64,000 nt of DNA from Megascapheus bottae. Taxonomy: Eukaryota > Chordata > Mammalia > Rodentia > Geomyidae. The notes under the pieces were generated by a model, which had not been told where the DNA came from, did not search any database, and worked only from the letters and a program-made list of their open reading frames with translations. Positions within the stretch are counted from its first letter, which is position 1. Each line of letters begins with the position of its first letter. The translations under genes were made by a program, and so were the position numbers. Location of the stretch: NCBI GenBank assembly GCA_024803745.1, contig JANJXV010000024.1, positions 11,795,427 to 11,859,426 of the forward strand. The letters run 5' to 3'. Of the stretch, positions 31,363-43,009 are shown in pieces.

Positions 31363-32690
31363 TTTTGGCCATGTATAACATTATTAGAAAATTTAATTTT
31401 AATGTTCTATATATAAACTCCACTCACCAAATGGAGAATGCAAATTATTTTCCAATGTTTTTAAATTGACCATTCATTGAGCTGTGGGTAAAGTCTAAAC
31501 TACTTCCACAGAGCTGATAGCATTGAGACTAGATTCTCTCTATACGTATCAATTAGATAAGAAATTAAAAATAAAATAATGGTAAGAAATATCAGGGAAA
31601 ACAACAAATGAGAAAACAAAACAATGAATTGTTTAGGAGTAGAGAGTAGAATTCTTTTTTCCTTAAAGAGGAAATAAACACAGTTACCAAAATATTGAGA
31701 TGTGAAAAGGTTTTCCTCTTTCTCCTTTCTCCCTCACAAGAATGCTGTCTGGGGTTTGAAGAATGAGTAGGAAGGGATAAGGCAAGCACATAGCAAGCAT
31801 GCCAAGCAGAGGATAAACAGGACCAAAGAATCCACGGAACAAGATGGATTCTATCTGAGAATAAAGGAGTAAGAAATATACAAAACACAAAAGTAAATGC
31901 AACGAGACATAAGCTCAAGTTGTTTTTTGACCTAATATTTATGACTAGATCATGTGGCAGTTAAAAAAAAGTACACTGGGAATCCTCAACAGAGGCTGAC
32001 TTGTTCAGGAATAAGGAATGAAAGGGAGACTCCATATTTTCTTTCTTTCCACACCTCCTACAAGTTATTTATGCTCTCTATCAGAGTATTTCATTCTCTT
32101 TATATCCTTGAGGATTTAACTCCATTGTTGGTTGTTTCTCCTGGCTCTGGCTCATGGAAGCTTGTTTCCTGGGTTTCTGGTAATCATTTTGAGTTTACAT
32201 CGCTAGATATTCATCTTGGGACTCTTTAGGCCTTAATTGAGGATGACTTTCTTTCAGGAAGATTTGTATCCATCTTTTTCTGGATGCCAAGTTATGTACC
32301 AGCTGATCCCTGTAGCCACCTTTTGAGATGCTGACTTATTTCAAGGGTCTCTATTCATTTCCTCCTTGCTGCTAGCCCAAAGGACAATGCCATCTCTGCC
32401 GAGTGATTATCCATTCACTAGGTTTCAGCGCAGTTGGTCCCTTGGAGATTTCACTCACTTGCTGCAATCTCAGTAGTACAAGAAGAGCCATGTTTCCCGC
32501 AGGGTAGACACGGACTGTGACAAGAAGACCGCCAGTGTATCTAGGCTGCTTCTTGTAGAAGTAGAAGTCCCCAGGAATCTTTCCATGAAAAGATACCGCA
32601 AGCCTAACAGAATCAGTAGAAAAGAAGTCAGCAAAGTTGCTGAAAGAGATCAACAAAGAAAACTCCACGTACACAATTGGCTTCTACCAA
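31363..32690. other. Unclassified DNA, 1.3 kb
   Basis: No repeat, RNA gene or coding signal recognised. The minus-strand frames at 31592-31918 and 32372-32674 and the plus-strand frame at 31954-32229 lack recognisable domains. Confidence 0.35.
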
Positions 32691-34450
32691 TTAGAAAATA
32701 CAAAGGAAAAAAAGTCATTCACAAATCCCAATATACTTAAGATAGTTGGAAATAACTCTAACAAAATGCATGAAAGGCATTGATGGAGAAAAACTGAAAA
32801 ACATAAAAGAAGATCTGGATAAATGGTGATTTAAAAAAAAAAGTTCATGGGTAATATTCCCAGATTAGAAGATACTAGCATAAAGATGCCAGCTTGTCTC
32901 AAATTAAAGTATAAATTTTAAGCAATACAAATGAAAATTCCTGTGGACTTTTAAAACTAGAACTTGACAAGATTATTTTAATATTAATGTGGAAAAACAA
33001 GAAGAAAATAAATGCTAAAACAAGTTTGAAGAGGCATAACAGGAGATTGGGGGAGGGGCTTTCCATACCAATGATGCAGGTATATCACAATAATATTATA
33101 CTTACCTAGACAGTGTAGTATTAGCATAGGAACAGAGCAGTTGGCCCTTGGATAAAAGCAGGCTACAATCCAGAAAATAAACCCACCTGTATTTGGAAAG
33201 CTGATGCCTGAGAAAGATTGCATTCTGTTTGTGAGAGGGGAAAGGGACTCTTTAATAAGTGATGCTGAGACAAATTACTATTTTTATGACATAATACCAT
33301 AGATAATACCATAGATACCATATGGCAATTCACTGTAGATTAGACTAATGTGAAAAGGCACGCTTCAGAGTTCTTAGAAGAAAATATTTTTGTGATTTCA
33401 AGTTGGGAGGAGAAAGCTTGCTCAATTCAGAAGGAGAAAACTTTCTTAGAAAGGACATAAAATCTCTCAATTCCAGAAATGACTGATACATTTGACCTCA
33501 TTCAAAATCCAGAACTTTGGAGCAGGAATGGAACTCAGCTCAGTGGAACTCAACTCAGCTTGCCTAGCATGTACAAGGCCCCAGATGTCACACTCAGTAC
33601 CACCACTGAAAAACAAAACAAAACAAAACAAAAAAACAGCAGGACTTTGGTGCAAGGAATGATACATGCTCAAGACAAGACATAAATTGGAAACAAAATG
33701 TCTGCAACACAATCGAGTTAGCATCTAGAATATATTTAAAGGTCCTATAAATCAAGCTTCTAAAAGACAATTTAAAACAAATAGCGAATGATTCTGACAG
33801 ATATTTTACAAAAATAGAGGTTCAAATGGATGATAACTTATCTGAAAAGTGGCTTGACTTCAATAATAATGAGAAAACTGCGTGTTAAATACACATGGAG
33901 GTAGTATTAACTACTAGACATTGAATATTAATAAGTGTGCTTCTGCTTTCAGAACTGGAAACTAGTATAATCATTAAGGGAAACAAAAGCCATTTGGCAA
34001 AATCTAGCAGTGCTGAGTAGATTCCAACTCCCGTCATGTAGTCTGGGCCCCCGTTCTTAGGGAAATCATCCATATGCATAAAGACACTGTGCGGGAAAGC
34101 TCACCACCACCCCAACACTGTCTGTAACAATGAAATACTAGAACCCCAGGAGAATGGATAAATCATACTGTAGCCATTTAAAAGAATACAGCGCAGCTTC
34201 AGAGTAAATGAGCAAGAGCCACGTATATCAAGTGAACACGTCTAAAACCACAGGGTCTGGGGAATGCATACTGGATGAGGCCATTTATACAAAAGTTTCC
34301 GAACATGCAAAACAATTCCATGTATTTTTTATGGCTGGGGTATTGTATAAATTTGAAGGTAACGTATAAAAACATGGATGGGAAGTAAATACAGCACAAT
34401 GTTAAAAATTGATAATGCTGATAAAGCGAGTGGGTATTTTATAATATTCT
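32691..34450 (+). repeat. Old L1M ORF2 and 3' region, plus strand
   Basis: Decayed ORF2 text: agaagatctggataaatgg, ttaatattaatgtggaaaa, agtattagcataggaacag, ggactctttaataagtgatg, cttagaagaaaatatttttg, gaaatactagaaccccagg and agaataaaaaattga-like endings. It is broken by many stops and an ID SINE. It is one of the longest single repeats here. Confidence 0.7.
33521..33640 (+). mobile_element. ID-type SINE in old L1
   Basis: ID-like text with an internal repeat (gaactcagctcagtgg) and an (AAAAC)n tail. Imperfect 10-bp duplication: agaactttgg (33511-33520) and aggactttgg (33641-33650). Confidence 0.75.
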
Positions 34451-34611
34451 TCCTTGGCTCAAGGTTTGAAATAATTCATTTAATGAAAGCACCCTGAAAC
34501 TCTGTGGGGAATGGATTCATAGAGAATAAGATTGGTGGGTGTCTTTTGCAGTGGAATAAATGCGAAGTGGTGGGTGGCTAGATAAGGGAGGTAGTACAGA
34601 GATGTTGTGTT

Positions 34612-34935
34612 AATTCACTTTAGTGCCATAACAAAATACCTGAGGCAGGTCAACTTCATAAAGAGATTTGTTTAGCTCACAGTTTTGGATGATGAAAACT
34701 TAAACAGCATGCTGCAAGTTCCAGCAAGGGCTGTAGCCCAGAGGCTCTATCACTTCCTGGCCAAATAGTAATAGTGAGAGTTTGGGAGAGGAAGCCACAT
34801 AGAAAGCCAGAGAACAATGAAAAGGGTGGGCTTACTGTTCAAACCATCTCTTTCAAGAGCTCCAGGGCGATGTTCACAGCTAAGTTCATGACTTCAGGAC
34901 ATCCCGCCAGGCCCCAACTCTGAAAGTCTACCACA
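34612..34935 (-). mobile_element. MaLR-type LTR, minus strand
   Basis: gccataacaaaatacctgag, tttagctcacagttttgg, ggtgggcttactgttcaaac and ggacatcccgccaggcccc follow the reverse of rodent MaLR LTRs (MT/ORR1/MLT1 plan). No internal retroviral sequence. Confidence 0.65.
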
Positions 34936-34937
34936 TT

Positions 34938-35077
34938 AGCCGAGTGCTGGAGGCTCAAGCCTGTAATCATAGCCACCAAAGAGGCTGAGTTCTAAGGACT
35001 GTGGTTCAAAGCCAGCTGGGGCAGCTAAAGCCCCAGGGACCAGCATGTGCATATGCTAGTGCAAGCGCCCATGCAGG

Positions 35078-35128
<51 letters not shown>
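34938..35128 (+). repeat. 7SL-Geo SINE (mainly head) with (AC)n tail
   Basis: Head ccgagtgctggaggctcaag and gttcaaagccagctgggg. The linker and most of Geo are lost. The AC array is at 35080-35127. Confidence 0.75.
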
Positions 35129-35130
<2 letters not shown>

Positions 35131-35511
35131 ACCTCTGCACTGTCACTCTGGGGATCAAGCTTCCCAACTCAAAAAACATCCAAACCATTGCAAATGAAGG
35201 CAGATGAATGAACAGACTGTGGAACATATTTGCGCCAGTGCCCTGTGATCCCTTCCTCAATCCCTGTCTCAAGCCTCGCCAGATCAAAACAGGAAGGGAT
35301 GAAGCGAAAGGTGAAGAGACCATTAAGATAAATGCAGGTCTGGAAGTGGGGAATAAAGATAGTCACTCCAAACATGGAACGCAGGGTACTTTTACATTTG
35401 AACCATGTGGAATTGTCACCCACCCAAGAATGCTGTGGAAAGCAGGTACCTTCTCCTCCCCGAGTGGGCAGGGCAAGGTAGAGGGTCCTAGTAAAATATT
35501 GGCTGATTTTA
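35129..35511. other. Unclassified single-copy DNA
   Basis: Frame 35208-35609 (133 codons, plus) runs from here into the following SINE, so it is not a gene. Confidence 0.4.
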
Positions 35512-35679
35512 GCCGGGAGTTTGGCCTAGTGGTAGAGTGCTTGCCTAGCATGCACAAAGTATGTTCGATTCCTCGGTACCACAAACATAGAAAAAAGCTC
35601 AAGTGGTAGAGTTCTAACCTTGAGAAAATCCAAGGACAGTGGTCAGGCCCTGAGCTTAAGGCCAGGACTGGAAAAAAAA
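35512..35679 (+). mobile_element. IDL-Geo SINE with internal deletions
   Basis: Left monomer lacks the usual gacctggg bases. The start of Geo is shortened (gaaaaaagctcaagtgg). A8 tail. Confidence 0.88.
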
Positions 35680-35731
35680 TCATGAGAGTCTAGCTGAAAA
35701 AAGAAAATCACTAAAAAGTAAAAAAGACCAA

Positions 35732-35812
35732 AGAACATGGCCTCAAGTGACAGAGTACTTACTTGTCTAGCATGTTCAAGGAACTGAGTTCAAATCCTAC
35801 AACCACCATTTA
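35732..35812 (+). repeat. ID-type SINE monomer
   Basis: acatggcctcaagtgacag and ctgagttcaaatcctacaac. Diverged. Confidence 0.6.
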
Positions 35813-35912
35813 GGTGGGGGAAGGAGAGAGAGGGAGAAGGAGAGAGAGAGAAATGGAAGAAGAGGAAAAAGAAAAGGAGGAGAAAGAGGAGGGGGAGGGA
35901 AAGAAGAAGAGA
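35813..35912 (+). repeat. Polypurine (GA-rich) tract
   Basis: About 100 bases of almost pure A/G, for example aaggaggagaaagaggaggg, with mirror-like patches. Confidence 0.95.
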
Positions 35913-35934
35913 AGCGCTACCACCCCGGTTTTTG

Positions 35935-36055
35935 AGTAGTCTTCACTTGGGTTCAAGTTCTTTCTGACTGTAAGCAGCTATGTAAATCTCAGGCATATCA
36001 CTTAAGCTGTCTGACCCTCCATTTTCTCTGTGCATAAGACATGCTTCTTATCTTG
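35935..36055 (-). repeat. MIR, minus strand
   Basis: cttgggttcaagttctttc, gcatatcacttaagctgtc and cctccattttctctgtgc match the reverse MIR order. Confidence 0.6.
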
Positions 36056-36867
36056 CAGAGATGCTAGTAACCACTGACCTGGCTCTGGAGACCATGAGCT
36101 GCTTTAGTTTGGTCTTCCAAATATTCACCTTTACCCTTGCTCCACTGAGAGTTCAGGATCCCATCCTTCTTCTGGGGCTTGGAGACAGATTGGGAGGTCA
36201 AGAGGGGTTTTATAGAAAACCAAAAGGCAGATTGCACAAAGCATGGCTCTGATCAGTGGTCCTCAGTCCAGGCTAAACACAGATGGGAAGGGCAGAGACC
36301 ATTGTCTGGATCTGGGTGGAGGCACAAGGGGACTTAGGGGGTTGCCTTCCCAGGCAACCACTCCCTCTGCCTCAGTGGATGCTGGAGTCTCAAATACCCT
36401 TGTTGAGACCATCTACCTGTGAGCTCTTTTCCAACATGGTCTGGTCTTAAGAATGAGTCATGTCACTCCCTCAGGAAATCTTTTCTGCCTCCTCTTTTAT
36501 CTCATAACACTTGATGACTGTTAAGCTCAGAGGGGCAGCCTGTTGCTTTCTGTATAAATTCGGGCCCTAGAACGAAGTCTTTCCAGATGCAGATAGAAAC
36601 CAACTCTGAGGGTGGGTTGAACTGTGGTTTTCTCTAGACCTAATGCCTTCTCAGTTATGGCCTCACAGCACGTAGTACCACCACAAAGTCAGCCTGGGGC
36701 CTCTCCTTATAGCCTGGGCCCAATCCCCAAGAATCTTCCTCCTCATCTCCCCCAAACCACCCACTTCAAGCCTTCTCCACCCCCTGGCGGACTCGTGTGC
36801 ACAAGCCTCCTGAGCAATGCTTCTGTCTCATCCCACCACCCTGCCCCAGGGATCTGAATCAGGAATC
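36056..36867. other. Unclassified DNA with a possible L2 scrap
   Basis: At 36450-36530 ctccctcaggaaatcttttc and ctcataacacttgatgac resemble the L2 3' UTR. The rest is unclassified. Confidence 0.35.
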
Positions 36868-37190
36868 CAAATGGCAGGTCTGCCGACTTTACCCTGTGGG
36901 CCAAATCCCCTGCTGCCTGGCTTTGTATGGTTCACACGAGCTAAAAATGATTTTCTCATGATGCAGTGGTAGAGAAAAGTCTGAAGAATAATATTTTGTG
37001 ACACATGATATTATGAAATTCAGATTTTATTGCCCGTAAGTGGAGCTTTATTGGAATATAGTCACAGTCATTCATTCATGTATTGACTGCATCTGCTTCC
37101 ACAGGGCTGGATGGCTGCAGAAGAGTGTGTGTGTTGTAAAGCCTAACTTATTTCCTATGGGACCTTCACAGATGAAGTTTGCTTAGAGCA
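36868..37190 (+). repeat. Probable hAT-type DNA transposon fragment
   Basis: gtctgccgactttaccctg, gggccaaatcccctgctgc and agctttattggaatatagtc resemble a non-autonomous hAT-type mammalian repeat as I recall it. Subfamily not assigned. Confidence 0.45.
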
Positions 37191-37194
37191 CCCC

Positions 37195-37684
37195 ACCTTC
37201 CAACCTCCCCCAGAACCTTCTGTTCCCTCCTCACCCCCTGACCCCCAAGCAAAACCCCAAGTCCTTATTTTGGCTTAAGGGCCTGACTCCTTGTCTGACT
37301 CCCCTGCTCTCTCTCTCTTGTTCCCTCCACTGCCAATTCCTATCATGCTGGCAGTGGATCCTCTTCAACTTCTTTAGTATACATACTGTGTCTTCTCTCA
37401 AGGCCTCCGCTCTGCTAATTCTGTCTGAAATGCTCTGCTTTTTGTGTGACCAGCTCCTTTGCCTCTCAAGTGTCATCTCTTTAGAGACAGAGTCCCTTTC
37501 CACTCTTTCTCCTGAGTGATTCCATCTCATGCCTATTTATTTCCTTCACTGCCCCTGTCACCATGCAGCCTTTCTGTATTCAATCTATTGTCTGTGACAC
37601 CCACCAGAATATTAGTTCTATCTGGGCAAAGTACATATTAAATGCTCAGTGAATGCTTGTGAATGAATGAATGAATGAATGAAT
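37195..37684 (+). repeat. L2 3' end, plus strand
   Basis: Long collinear match to the L2 3' UTR: gaaatgctctgctttttgtg, ctcaagtgtcatctctttag, gtctattgtctgtgac-like text, and the end atgctcagtgaatgcttgtg with an (ATGA)n tail at 37661-37684. The coding part is absent. Confidence 0.8.
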
Positions 37685-39256
37685 AGGGCCTTTCTTGGCC
37701 CAGAAGCAGTATGTGCATTTCCCTAAGCAGGGTGACTTCTGTTTCCTAGACTGAGACAATCTTGTCAATTCATCTTCAGTGTTTTATTCTCCCCCTTGGA
37801 TTTACCGCTGCTATTAACAACTCTGAGTTGTTTGGTTTGTTTGGTTTGGTTTTTCCAATGGAATTGTTAGCCTTGACATTGTTCTGTAAGGAATCAAGGA
37901 CATAGCTGGCATTTAACCAGTTTATGAAGGAAATAGATAAATTGAGGGGAAAGGTGAGATTGGAGAGATAGGAAGAATGATAAAAGGAATGACAGATTAA
38001 GATGCACTGTACTTATTTACCTATCTACTTACGGATCATAAAATATAATAAATAAGAAGATACAGAGGCCCTTGCTATTGTGCAGAGATACAACCTATTT
38101 TTTAAAAAATTAAAAAGACCAGTCATGTCCACAACCAAGCTCAGTGACTGGAACAGTATTAAAAGCTTCAACTCATTACCTTTTCTAATAATAGGAAACA
38201 GATTCAGCTAGTGGGCACAATACTCACCCCCCACTTGTAATGTCATAGACATTATGAATGTATGGATAGTACATTGACCAGGCTGAACTGGTGAGATTTT
38301 TGCTAAATAAAAACAAAAATCATTGTCTGAAGCAACACCTTGTGCTGTGCCCACCTTGGACAACCATCAAACATGGTGGTCACTCAGGGATGCAGAAGGG
38401 TGGAGAAGCCACCATCCTAAATGTCGGTGGCTGCACCAGGAAGAGAACTCTGGATGTCCCACACTTGAAAAACCAAAAATCAGGCTATGGTGGAGAAGTA
38501 AGTGTGGTCAGTAAACACTGGTACTCACCAGCCACGCTGGTCACCTGGGCTCAATCCCCAATCACAATGGATAGGAGTGTGGATGGGGCATGCTGGGTAA
38601 ACTGTAGGAATGGCAAATCACACATTGCATTTGGGTCAAACCATGAAAATCAAAATAAGACCAAAGAAGGAGAGGGAAGCATAAGGAAGACAGGAACTGA
38701 CAGAGGAAGACTTGGCGGGCTTGTCCAGGCATGCCAGTGAGACTAACACTTCTGGTCACACACTTGTTCCATGGAGCTGTAAATTTCCATGTGTCATCTA
38801 TTATCATGGGGTTTGAAAAGCTTACTATAATTCACACGTAGTTCCTCAACTATTTTGTATTCTTCAACATCAGTAGCATGTAAGTAGAATGGTAAGATAC
38901 AGCATTCCTCCCCAGGTAAAATTGTTTTTTAGTGAACAGGTACAAATAACCCATGGAGACATGCATGGCTGGAGCAACCACAGTTACTCACAGTATTTCA
39001 GGCATACCTAGCAGTGAGGACTAGGAATAAATAGAAGACTCAGATTTCTCTTTAAGGCTAACCTAAAATATGTTTTCTATTCATGTTCAACCTTCTGGTT
39101 AGTCAGTATCTTCTTCCTTTTGAGCTATTCAACAGTACTTTCTGTGATGATAAAAAATGTTCTCTCTCTGCCCTCAGTGCAATTGATAGAGACTAAGAAA
39201 AATGACAGCCAAGTACAACAAGCTCTACTGGAATTTGCTTGGAGGGTGGCAATCAC
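37685..39256. other. Unclassified DNA, 1.57 kb
   Basis: No family recognised. The frame at 38291-38740 (plus, 149 codons) has an anomalous stretch with regular composition, but I see no protein family in it. A processed pseudogene or unknown repeat is possible. Confidence 0.35.
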
Positions 39257-39478
39257 CAGGCAAGGGAGAAGGAAAGGGGTGAGTGGTGACAGAGGGTGAA
39301 TATTGTTGATGTATTTTATGTGCACATATGAAAATAGAACAATGAAACCTGTTGAAGTTATTTTAAGAAAAAGGAGAAGGTAAAGGATAGTGACAGAGGG
39401 GGTGAGGTTGATGGGGCATTTTGTACACAAGTATGGAAATGTTGCAATGAAACTGCCTTTTAAAAATAAATTAAAAAC
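39257..39478 (+). repeat. Tandem pair of an L1-tail-like unit
   Basis: Two related units of about 100 bp lie in tandem. The first has gtgacagagggtgaatattg and caatgaaacctgttg; the second has gtgacagagggggtgaggtt and gcaatgaaactgcc. The end is A-rich. The unit resembles part of the 3' UTR of rodent L1 elements. Confidence 0.5.
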
Positions 39479-39486
39479 ACAGCAAA

Positions 39487-39735
39487 AAGGTTTAGCCTGG
39501 CTCATACTTGTAATTCTAGCTACTCAAGAGGCTGAGATCTGAGGATCTTGGTTCAAAGCCAGCCTAGGAAGGAAAATTTGTAAGACTCTTATCTCCAAGT
39601 GCCCACCAAAAAAGCTGGAAGTGGTACTATATAGCTCAATTGGTAAAGTGATAGCCTTGAGCTGTCACTCTGTCCCTTAAACTTAGGGACAGTGACTAGG
39701 CCCTGAATTCAAGTCCCAAGACCAGCACACACACG
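39487..39735 (+). repeat. 7SL-Geo SINE
   Basis: Head ggctcatacttgtaattc, linker gactcttatctccaagtgc, Geo tatagctcaattggtaaag with a small internal duplication of gggacagtg-type text. Confidence 0.85.
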
Positions 39736-39747
39736 CACACATTCTCT

Positions 39748-39796
<49 letters not shown>

Positions 39797-39808
39797 ACAC
39801 ACACACAC
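39727..39808 (+). repeat. (CA)n microsatellite
   Basis: SINE tail expanded to about 35 CA units with tt and tc interruptions. Confidence 0.97.
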
Positions 39809-39918
39809 AATTTTCTATCTGTACTATTCAATGTATTAGTCATCAGTTCATGGAATCATTGAGTACTGGAAATATAGCTAGTAGGCAGTAGGCAGTGAAT
39901 TTCTATTTTATTAAATTG

Positions 39919-39922
<4 letters not shown>

Positions 39923-39969
<47 letters not shown>

Positions 39970-39975
39970 TGTGTG

Positions 39976-40004
<29 letters not shown>
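39923..40004 (+). repeat. (GT)n(CTGT)n microsatellite
   Basis: A GT array with one at interruption, then seven ctgt units, at the tail of the minus-strand ID SINE. Confidence 0.97.
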
Positions 40005-40006
<2 letters not shown>

Positions 40007-40092
40007 TGGTGTTTTGTGCTGGGGATAAAATTCAAGGCTTTATGCATGCTAGACAAACACTGTACCACTGAAGTATCTCTCTATCCCTTCTC
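40005..40092 (-). repeat. ID-type SINE, minus strand
   Basis: tgtgctggggataaaattc, ttatgcatgctagacaaac and tgtaccactgaagtatctc. Confidence 0.75.
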
Positions 40093-40185
40093 TTCTTAAT
40101 ATTTAATTTTAAATAATCTAAACCTAAGTATTAGCCATATGCAGCCAGGGGCTACCATGTTGTGCAGTGTAGCATTTCAGTGAAA

Positions 40186-40754
40186 AAGAGTATCATGATT
40201 TTGTATTCAGTCCTTGTATTTGCTATGTCAAGAAGAGAAAACCTTGCTCCAGAAAGACCCAAATAAATCCTAGTTACGGTTTGTTTGAATCCAATATTCC
40301 CTCCTAATTCAAACTGCTTTGCTCTGTGCCTCTTTGTTAGTGGGGCTGTCTAGACCAGTCTCTAATTAGATGAGTACGTGGATCGTTGTCCAAAGGACAT
40401 TCTTCAATCTATAGGATCCCAGAGCACCAGGGAGGCCTCTGTAATGACTGGCTCTGCCTACCAGGCTGTTTCCCCTAGGCTCCAGAAAGATTTGATCAGT
40501 CATCATCTAGTCAAGGAAAGAGGAGATAGAAAGAAGCAGAGAGAGAGAGAGAGAGAGAGAGCGCGCGCGCGCTAGGTTTTGACAGCTGTCCTGTCATAAT
40601 TCTAGTTCTCTTCAACAAACAAGCAAATAAGGTTTTCTTTCTCTTAAGCGAGATGGAAAGACTGTTTGTTCTTTGTTTCAAGAGAAATTAAGAAGCTAAC
40701 GTTCCTTTCACTCTTGGTATTTCATTCTCGGCATTGTTGCCACTTGAGCAGCAA
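40186..40754. other. Unclassified DNA with a (GA)n(GC)n tract
   Basis: Single-copy looking. A (GA)n array followed by gcgcgcgcgcgc occupies 40538-40572. No gene recognised. Confidence 0.4.
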
Positions 40755-40890
40755 TTGCTCCTTGCAGGGCTCTATACACTACAAGATCTGAAGCCACATC
40801 CTTGGCCTCTACCTATTCGATCATACTGGTAAACCATACTCACTCAGGAAAATTCCAAATGCCCCAGAGACGGGGCAGTTGGCACAAACC
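40755..40890 (+). repeat. MER20-like hAT element
   Basis: gcagggctctatacactaca, ccttggcctctacctattcg and aaattccaaatgccccagag follow the MER20 order (non-autonomous hAT-Charlie). Confidence 0.6.
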
Positions 40891-41660
40891 TCTCTCTTTC
40901 CTCCCACCTCAAGAATCAGTTCTGTAACCCAGTCCCAAGTCTACCTCCTCTGGCCTCCTTCGGAGGGAGAAAAGATAAGAGCAGTAGTTATTCCTAGCAA
41001 CATCACAGCTCTTCCTCCTTCTCTTCTCCAGGCTAAATAAAGATAGCTTTTTTAGTCATTTTCCTAGACTCTGATTCACAGATATTGATAGAGACATCTA
41101 AAGATGAGTCTGGAGCCATTTGGGCAGCAGGGACAGTGTTCCTTCACTCGACTTGTTTGTAGAACAGTGTGAGGGAGGGCAGGGTCAACTCTGAGACTGT
41201 GGAAGCTTCCTAGACAGGCAAGTGGCCGGGATAGAAGGCCCCTTTCCAGTTTCTCACCAGGCTAAGCTTTTGTACCCCAAGAGCTGGCTCAGACCTGCTA
41301 AGCCAGGAAACTCCTAACTTAAAAATGGGCCAGCAGGAGACTCTCCCACGAGGACAGACATCTCTTCTCACCCCTCTGTGCGGCCTAACTTTCCTGGGGT
41401 CACTTTACTTGGTATTCTCAGGGCCTCCTCAAACCTGATGAAAGCAGAACTCCTCGTCTTCAAACCCATGTATTTACCACTATCTTCCATAGTATCCACC
41501 TGGTTTCTTGAATCAGGAGCCAGAGCCTCGTCTTGAATAATTTGGCTGTCTCGCCACCATGTAGTCAAATACTCAGGACTTCCAGTTCTGCCTCTGGGAA
41601 TCTATGCACCTCTCTCTAAGCCCTACTACATACCTGAGCCTCCCTGATTTATTTATCAGC
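40891..41660. other. Unclassified single-copy DNA
   Basis: Mixed composition without recognised repeats. A minus-strand frame at 41368-41568 is not supported by any domain. Confidence 0.4.
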
Positions 41661-41666
41661 TTCTCA

Positions 41667-41739
41667 AGTATGTTTGTATGTATGTATGTATGTATGTATG
41701 TATGTATGTATGTATGTATGAATGAATGTATGTATGTTT
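41667..41739 (+). repeat. (TATG)n microsatellite
   Basis: About 17 tatg units with aatgaatg near the end. It forms the tail of the ID scrap that follows. Confidence 0.97.
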
Positions 41740-41790
41740 TTGTGCATGCTAGGCAAGCACTCTGCCACTATGCCAAATTCCCAGGCTGAG
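41740..41790 (-). repeat. IDL/ID fragment
   Basis: tgcatgctaggcaagcact and gccactatgccaaattccc: left-monomer antisense only. Confidence 0.7.
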
Positions 41791-42384
41791 CCACAGACCT
41801 TTGAACAGATATGAGGGTATGACCATACAAATCAGGAGTGGAACAGTGGGGAGAGACAGGAGTGGAGAAAAGGCTAGCCACGGGCGTGGGTGGTGATTAT
41901 CAGATTAACAAGAAGGGCTCTCTCCTCCAGGACTCTCTCACCTTTAAGTCATGGGGAAATTTTTAATACGTTGAGTTCGAAAAGTTGGTACATGCCCAAT
42001 TGGGACGTGAAGTTTATCTGTGGCTTGAATGCTAGCTTTATTGTTGTCTTTGCTTTTGTTTGTTTTTCTCTTGTCAGTTTGGATTCTTTTTGCTTTGGAA
42101 TTAGACATCCTTGCCTCGCTTACAGACTGCCATCTTCTCTTGTTATCAAGATCACATTTCTCTCTCCCTAAACTAATGTTCATGAGTTCTTGATTATTAA
42201 AAATTTTCGGAAGCATTCTGACTGGCTTGTGGTAGTGGAACCCAATCATGACAAGTCCTCATTTAAAGCATCCCACTTCACATTTGTCCTCTCATTCTGT
42301 CTACCAATCCCAGAATAAATGTCCCTTGTCCCATGTTCCCTTGATACTAGCTCTTCAGGGATCTTTTTTTAATCTGCTGCCCAC
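41791..42384. other. Unclassified DNA
   Basis: Opposed 93- and 101-codon frames at 41890-42249 show no recognised domain. Confidence 0.4.
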
Positions 42385-42830
42385 ATATTTGAGAGCTCAG
42401 TGAATACCAGGAGTTGTGCTACATTCTGTGTCTACAAAGTCAATCTGCTCTGTGCTTGCCTCCAGGCATTCACAAGGGAGACAAACTCATAAACAACGGA
42501 ATGATTCTAAACAATGTGACAAGTTCAGGGATGAAGTGAGGCTTGGAGTATTGTGGAAATATCATAAAAAGACACCTAGCTGCCCTTGCAGGTTACTAAA
42601 GCTTTCCTGGTTAGGCAATGTCCAAGCTGAAACTAGGCAGAGTCACCCCGAGGGAACAAGGGAAAGGCATTCCAGGTGGTCTGAAGGTGGGAGCAGCAGG
42701 TGTGAAGCAGTTGGAGAGATGAAACAACATGTGAAGGGAAGACGCTGGCAGAAGAGTCTGAGAGGAAAACAGCAGCCAACTCACGGAGGATTTTGTGCGC
42801 GGTGTTAAGGGTTTCCCATGTGAATGACTG
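42385..42830 (-). repeat. L2, minus strand
   Basis: gctcagtgaataccaggag, aaactcataaacaacggaat, aaaggcattccaggtgg, gcagcaggtgtgaagcag and gaggattttgtgcgcggtg are collinear with the reverse complement of L2. This explains the 130-codon plus-strand frame at 42416-42808. Confidence 0.7.
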
Positions 42831-43009
42831 CCTCTTCCTTTTCATTAGCCATTTCTTCATTAACCTCCTATATTTGATTTATACCCCCACCATACTACTC
42901 TAAATGCTCTCTTAAAAACTCCCATGACAGTTCCTCATTTTACCCACCGGGAGGGTGGATACTTGTACTCACGTGTACAGCATGAGCTGGGAATCTTGGG
43001 GCTGTCTTA
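42831..43009. other. Unclassified spacer
   Basis: No feature seen. Confidence 0.4.

Larger units (their letters stand above)
39810..40185. repeat. MER-type DNA transposon, palindromic, split
   Basis: ctgtactattcaatgtatta and gagtactggaaatatagc on the left are nearly complemented by tattagccatatgcagcc and gctaccatgttgtgcag on the right. The arrangement recalls a known palindromic mammalian MER repeat. A GT/CTGT array plus ID SINE lies in its centre. Confidence 0.55.

Noticed and set aside
39727..40004. CRISPR-like or structured repeat array
   Set aside because: Plain CA, GT and CTGT microsatellites at SINE ends; no spacers.
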